Positions 59,891 to 64,000 of a stretch of 64,000 bases of DNA are shown piece after piece (position 1 is the stretch's first letter; every line of letters starts with the position of its first letter). This stretch comes from Serratia plymuthica (lineage in GTDB: Bacteria; Pseudomonadota; Gammaproteobacteria; Enterobacterales; Enterobacteriaceae), in assembly GCF_018336935.1 (NCBI RefSeq), contig NZ_CP068771.1:4526001-4590000 (forward strand), written 5' to 3'. Under the pieces are notes generated by a model that was not told the origin of the DNA, searched no databases, and worked only from the letters and a program-made list of their open reading frames with translations. A program made the position numbers and the translations under genes.

Positions 59891-62800
59891 ATGGCCGAAC
59901 CTCGTTTTATTCACCTGCGCGTTCATAGTGACTACTCCATGATTGATGGATTAGCCAAGATCGGGCCGTTGGTGAAAAGAGCCGCCGCGTTAGCCATGCC
60001 TGCTTTGGCAATTACCGATTTCACCAACCTGTGCGGGTTGGTCAAGTTCTATGGCAGCGCGCACGGCGCCGGGATCAAACCGATCATCGGCGCGGATTTT
60101 CATGTGCAAAGCGAAGTGCTGGGCGATGAGCTGGCGCAGCTCACCGTACTGGCCGCCAACAATGAAGGCTATCAAAACCTGACGCTGCTGATTTCCCGCG
60201 CTTACCAGCGTGGTTACGGCGCCGCCGGCCCGATTATTGACCGTGACTGGCTGATCGAGCACCGTGAGGGGTTAATCCTGCTTTCTGGCGCCCGTCAGGG
60301 TGATGTCGGCAAGTTTTTGCTGCGCGGTAACCAGCAACAGGTAGATCAGTGCCTGGAGTTCTATCAGCAATATTTCTCGGACAGCTATTATCTTGAACTG
60401 ATCCGTACAGGCCGGCCGGACGAAGAAAACTACCTGCATGCAGCCGTAGCGCTGGCCACCGAACGTGGGTTACCGGTGGTGGCCACCAACGACGTGCGTT
60501 TTCTGGTAGAGGACGATTTTGACGCCCATGAGATCCGCGTCGCGATCCATGACGGTTTCACGCTTGACGATCCCAAACGCCCGCGCAACTACAGCACGCA
60601 GCAATACATGCGCAACGAAGACGAGATGTGCGAGCTGTTTGCCGACATCCCCGAAGCGCTGCTCAACAGCGTCGAAATAGCCAAGCGCTGCAATGTCACC
60701 ATCCGGCTCGGCGAATACTTCCTGCCGCAGTTCCCGACCGGTGATATGACCACCGAGGATTTCCTGGTGCTCAAATCGAAGGAAGGGCTGGAAGAGCGCC
60801 TGGAATTCCTGTTCCCGGATCCGGAGGTTCGCGCGCAGCGGCGCCCTGAATATGACGAGCGTTTGGACGTTGAGCTGAAAGTTATCAACCAGATGGGCTT
60901 CCCCGGCTACTTCTTGATCGTGATGGAGTTCATCCAGTGGTCGAAAGATAACGACGTACCGGTAGGCCCGGGACGTGGTTCCGGCGCCGGTTCGCTGGTG
61001 GCCTATGCGCTGAAAATCACCGATCTCGATCCGCTGGAATTTGACTTGCTGTTCGAACGTTTCCTCAACCCGGAACGTGTTTCGATGCCCGACTTCGACG
61101 TCGACTTTTGCATGGAAAAACGCGATCTGGTGATTGAGCACGTGGCGGATATGTATGGCCGCGAGGCGGTATCGCAGATCATCACCTTCGGCACCATGGC
61201 GGCGAAAGCGGTTATCCGCGACGTGGGCCGCGTGCTGGGCCACCCGTATGGTTTCGTCGATCGCATCTCCAAGCTGGTGCCGCCCGATCCGGGCATGACC
61301 CTGGAAAAGGCCTTTGCCGCCGAACCGCAGCTGCCGGAAATTTACGAGGCTGACGAAGAGGTCAAAGCGCTGATCGACATGGCGCGCAAGCTGGAAGGGG
61401 TGACGCGTAACGCCGGTAAGCACGCCGGTGGGGTGGTTATCGCACCCACCAAGATCACTGACTTCGCGCCGTTGTACTGCGACGCAGAAGGGAATCACCC
61501 GGTCACCCAGTTTGACAAGAACGATGTGGAATACGCCGGGCTGGTGAAGTTCGACTTCCTTGGCTTGCGTACCCTGACCATCATCGACTGGGCGCTGGGG
61601 ATGATCAATGCCCGGCGAGCGAAAACCGGGCTGGAACCTATTGATATCGCGGCTATTCCACTCGAAGACAAAAAAAGCTTCGATATGCTGCAGCGTTCGG
61701 AAACCACAGCGGTATTCCAGCTTGAATCACGCGGCATGAAGGATCTGATCAAGCGCCTGAAGCCCGACTGTTTCGAAGATATGATCGCACTGGTGGCGCT
61801 GTTCCGCCCGGGGCCGTTGCAGTCGGGCATGGTGGATAACTTCATCGACCGCAAACACGGCCGTGAAGAGATTTCCTACCCGGACATCCAGTGGCAACAT
61901 GAGTCGCTCAAGCCGGTGCTGGAACCGACCTACGGCATCATCCTGTATCAGGAACAGGTAATGCAGATTGCCCAGGTGCTGGCCGGCTATACGCTGGGCG
62001 GTGCGGACATGCTGCGTCGTGCCATGGGTAAAAAGAACCCGGTTGAGATGGCCAAGCAGCGCGGCGGTTTTGAAGATGGGGCAAAATCGCGCGGTATCGA
62101 CGGTGAACTGTCGGTAAAAATCTTCGATCTGGTAGAGAAGTTCGCCGGCTACGGTTTTAACAAATCGCACTCCGCCGCCTATGCGTTGGTGTCGTATCAG
62201 ACGCTGTGGCTTAAAGCTCACTATCCGGCCGAGTTTATGGCGGCGGTAATGACCGCCGATATGGACAACACCGACAAGGTGGTGGGGCTGGTGGATGAAT
62301 GCTGGCGCATGGGCCTGAAAATCCTGCCGCCGGACATCAACAGCGGCCAGTACCATTTCCACGTTAACGATGAAGGCGAGATCGTTTATGGTATCGGCGC
62401 CATCAAAGGCGTCGGCGAAGGGCCGATTGAAGCCATTCTCGAAGCGCGTAACAGCGGGGAACAGGGCTACTTTAAAGATCTGTTCGATCTGTGCGCACGT
62501 TCCGATATCAAAAAGCTGAACCGCCGCATTCTGGAAAAGCTGATCATGTCCGGGGCGTTCGACCGTCTTGGGCCGCACCGCGCCGCGTTGATGAGCTCAC
62601 TGGGCGACGCGTTGAAAGCGGCCGATCAGCATGCGAAAGCCGAAGCGATCGGCCAGGTGGACATGTTTGGCGTTCTGGCGGAAGCGCCGGAGCAGGTGGA
62701 GCAATCCTACGCCAACGTACCGCGCTGGCAGGAGCAGGTGGTGCTGGATGGTGAACGGGAAACGCTGGGGCTGTACCTGACCGGCCACCCGATCACCCAG

Positions 62801-63379
62801 TATCTGAAGGAGATCGAACGTTACGCCGGTGGCCAACGTTTGAAAGATATGCATCCGACGGATCGGGGCAAAATGACGACCGCCGTTGGGCTGGTGATCG
62901 CCTCGCGGGTTATGGTCACCAAACGCGGTAACCGCATCGGTATTTGTACGCTGGATGACCGTTCAGGCCGTCTGGAGGTGATGTTATTCACCGATGCATT
63001 AGAAAAATACCAGCATTTGTTGGAAAAAGACCGTATCCTTATCGCCAGTGGACAGGTCAGCTTTGATGACTTTAGCGGTGGGCTTAAAATGACGGCCCGC
63101 GAACTAATGGACATCAGTGAGGCCCGTGAAAAATACGCTCGTGGGCTTGCTATCTCGCTGACGGACAGGCAAATTGATGACCAGCTTTTGAACCGTCTCC
63201 GTCAGTCGTTGGAACCCCATCGCTCGGGGACGATTCCAGTGCATCTTTACTATCAACGGGAAGATGCGCGGGCCAAGCTGCGTTTTGGCGCAACCTGGCG
63301 CGTGACGCCCACCGACCGCTTGTTGATAGATTTGCGGACTTTGGTAGGTAATGAGCAGGTGGAACTGGAATTTGACTAA
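59891..63379 (+). CDS. dnaE: DNA polymerase III subunit alpha
   Basis: 1162 aa; E. coli 1160. The replicative polymerase. An N-terminal PHP domain ([23 protein letters not shown]) is followed by the C-family palm with catalytic Asp401 and Asp403 in [13 protein letters not shown]. The [16 protein letters not shown] and [17 protein letters not shown] ([19 protein letters not shown]) motifs are intact, then an OB fold and the C-terminal tau-binding region. The PHP metal ligands appear partly degenerate, as in E. coli, where proofreading is done by DnaQ. accA starts 12 bases later. Confidence 0.98.
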   Translation: MAEPRFIHLRVHSDYSMIDGLAKIGPLVKRAAALAMPALAITDFTNLCGLVKFYGSAHGAGIKPIIGADFHVQSEVLGDELAQLTVLAANNEGYQNLTLLISRAYQRGYGAAGPIIDRDWLIEHREGLILLSGARQGDVGKFLLRGNQQQVDQCLEFYQQYFSDSYYLELIRTGRPDEENYLHAAVALATERGLPVVATNDVRFLVEDDFDAHEIRVAIHDGFTLDDPKRPRNYSTQQYMRNEDEMCELFADIPEALLNSVEIAKRCNVTIRLGEYFLPQFPTGDMTTEDFLVLKSKEGLEERLEFLFPDPEVRAQRRPEYDERLDVELKVINQMGFPGYFLIVMEFIQWSKDNDVPVGPGRGSGAGSLVAYALKITDLDPLEFDLLFERFLNPERVSMPDFDVDFCMEKRDLVIEHVADMYGREAVSQIITFGTMAAKAVIRDVGRVLGHPYGFVDRISKLVPPDPGMTLEKAFAAEPQLPEIYEADEEVKALIDMARKLEGVTRNAGKHAGGVVIAPTKITDFAPLYCDAEGNHPVTQFDKNDVEYAGLVKFDFLGLRTLTIIDWALGMINARRAKTGLEPIDIAAIPLEDKKSFDMLQRSETTAVFQLESRGMKDLIKRLKPDCFEDMIALVALFRPGPLQSGMVDNFIDRKHGREEISYPDIQWQHESLKPVLEPTYGIILYQEQVMQIAQVLAGYTLGGADMLRRAMGKKNPVEMAKQRGGFEDGAKSRGIDGELSVKIFDLVEKFAGYGFNKSHSAAYALVSYQTLWLKAHYPAEFMAAVMTADMDNTDKVVGLVDECWRMGLKILPPDINSGQYHFHVNDEGEIVYGIGAIKGVGEGPIEAILEARNSGEQGYFKDLFDLCARSDIKKLNRRILEKLIMSGAFDRLGPHRAALMSSLGDALKAADQHAKAEAIGQVDMFGVLAEAPEQVEQSYANVPRWQEQVVLDGERETLGLYLTGHPITQYLKEIERYAGGQRLKDMHPTDRGKMTTAVGLVIASRVMVTKRGNRIGICTLDDRSGRLEVMLFTDALEKYQHLLEKDRILIASGQVSFDDFSGGLKMTARELMDISEAREKYARGLAISLTDRQIDDQLLNRLRQSLEPHRSGTIPVHLYYQREDARAKLRFGATWRVTPTDRLLIDLRTLVGNEQVELEFD

Positions 63380-63391
63380 TATAGGAATGCT

Positions 63392-64000
63392 ATGAGTCTG
63401 AATTTTCTTGATTTTGAACAGCCGATTGCAGAGCTGGAAGCGAAAATTGATTCGCTGACTGCAGTCAGTCGTCAAGACGAAAAATTAGATATTAATCTGG
63501 ACGAAGAGGTTCAGCGCCTTCGTGAAAAGAGCGTTGAGCTGACGCGCAAGATTTTTTCCGATCTTGGGGCCTGGCAAATTGCCCAATTGGCACGCCACCC
63601 GCGCCGTCCTTATACCCTGGATTATATCAAACACATCTTTACCGACTTCGAAGAGTTGGCTGGCGACCGCGCTTATGCCGATGATAAAGCGATCGTTGGT
63701 GGTATTGCGCGCCTGGATGGCCGCCCGGTGATGATCATTGGTCATCAGAAAGGCCGCGAGACCAAAGAGAAAATCCGCCGTAACTTCGGTATGCCGGCAC
63801 CAGAAGGCTATCGCAAGGCACTGCGTCTGATGGAAATGGCTTCTCGCTTCAAGATGCCGCTGATCACTTTCATCGACACGCCAGGGGCTTACCCGGGCGT
63901 GGGCGCGGAAGAACGCGGCCAGTCTGAGGCCATTGCCCGCAACCTGCGTGAAATGTCTCGCCTGAATATCCCGGTGATCTGTACCGTGATCGGTGAAGGC
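63392..64000 (+). CDS. accA: Acetyl-CoA carboxylase carboxyltransferase subunit alpha (5' part)
   Basis: The first 203 codons are present; the E. coli protein has 319 residues, so about a third is beyond the window. It begins [20 protein letters not shown]. The crotonase-fold carboxyltransferase core is reached ([22 protein letters not shown]). With AccD it transfers carboxyl from biotin to acetyl-CoA, the first step of fatty acid synthesis. It is 12 bases after dnaE, as in E. coli. Confidence 0.97.
   Translation, partial: MSLNFLDFEQPIAELEAKIDSLTAVSRQDEKLDINLDEEVQRLREKSVELTRKIFSDLGAWQIAQLARHPRRPYTLDYIKHIFTDFEELAGDRAYADDKAIVGGIARLDGRPVMIIGHQKGRETKEKIRRNFGMPAPEGYRKALRLMEMASRFKMPLITFIDTPGAYPGVGAEERGQSEAIARNLREMSRLNIPVICTVIGEG

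Overview
The window is a stretch of enterobacterial chromosome (order Enterobacterales). Gene order, near-identical protein lengths and conserved catalytic residues match the Escherichia coli core genome almost gene for gene. The GC-rich codon use and a family of near-palindromic intergenic repeats (TATACCC...GGGTATA ends) make a Serratia-like Yersiniaceae member my best guess; that genus call is inference. I found no insertion sequence, prophage, CRISPR array, toxin-antitoxin pair or defence island, and no convincing undescribed multi-gene system. The less ordinary content is in the intergenic regions.

Layout: (1) 1-138 is the tail of an unidentified gene. (2) 213-7053: ygdQ and mutH (minus) diverge from rppH-ptsP-lgt-thyA (plus). 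The 0.7 kb between mutH and rppH carries a cluster of DnaA boxes and corresponds in position to E. coli DARS2, a DnaA-reactivating locus. (3) 7249-21116: pseudopilin-like genes ppdA-ppdB-ygdB-ppdC run into recC, then ptrA, recB and recD, with mostly overlapping or nearly abutting frames. (4) 21151-28795: argA (minus) with a tandem ArgR operator, amiC, three initiator tRNA genes, mltA, the tcdA / csdA-csdE sulfur and t6A-modification genes, and ygdI. (5) 28814-31648: the GcvB small RNA diverges from gcvA, followed by ygdD and rlmM. (6) 31680-39121: xni, ppnN and queF (minus), syd, the CsrB RNA, an MFS transporter, and yqcC-truC-yqcA. (7) 39201-44137: yaeH, dapD, glnD and map (minus). (8) 44493-64000: rpsB-tsf-pyrH-frr-dxr-uppS-cdsA-rseP-bamA-skp-lpxD-fabZ-lpxA-lpxB-rnhB-dnaE-accA, the long macromolecule and envelope synthesis cluster; accA runs off the end.

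The join between sections 6 and 7 brings together loci that lie far apart in E. coli (about 63 min and 4 min), so it is a rearrangement junction relative to that genome. It is marked by a compact double-hairpin repeat. Functionally the window combines mismatch and recombinational repair (MutH, RecBCD, Xni), control of replication initiation (DARS2-like site), two global regulatory RNAs (GcvB, CsrB), translation factors (S2, EF-Ts, RRF, fMet tRNA, Map), and envelope biogenesis (Lgt, AmiC, MltA, UppS, CdsA, RseP, BamA, Skp, Lpx enzymes, FabZ, AccA). The most useful leads are the DARS2-like region, a promoter-plus-terminator unit between dxr and uppS that could encode a small RNA, a UvrY-type site that doubles as the hairpin after syd, and two repeat families.
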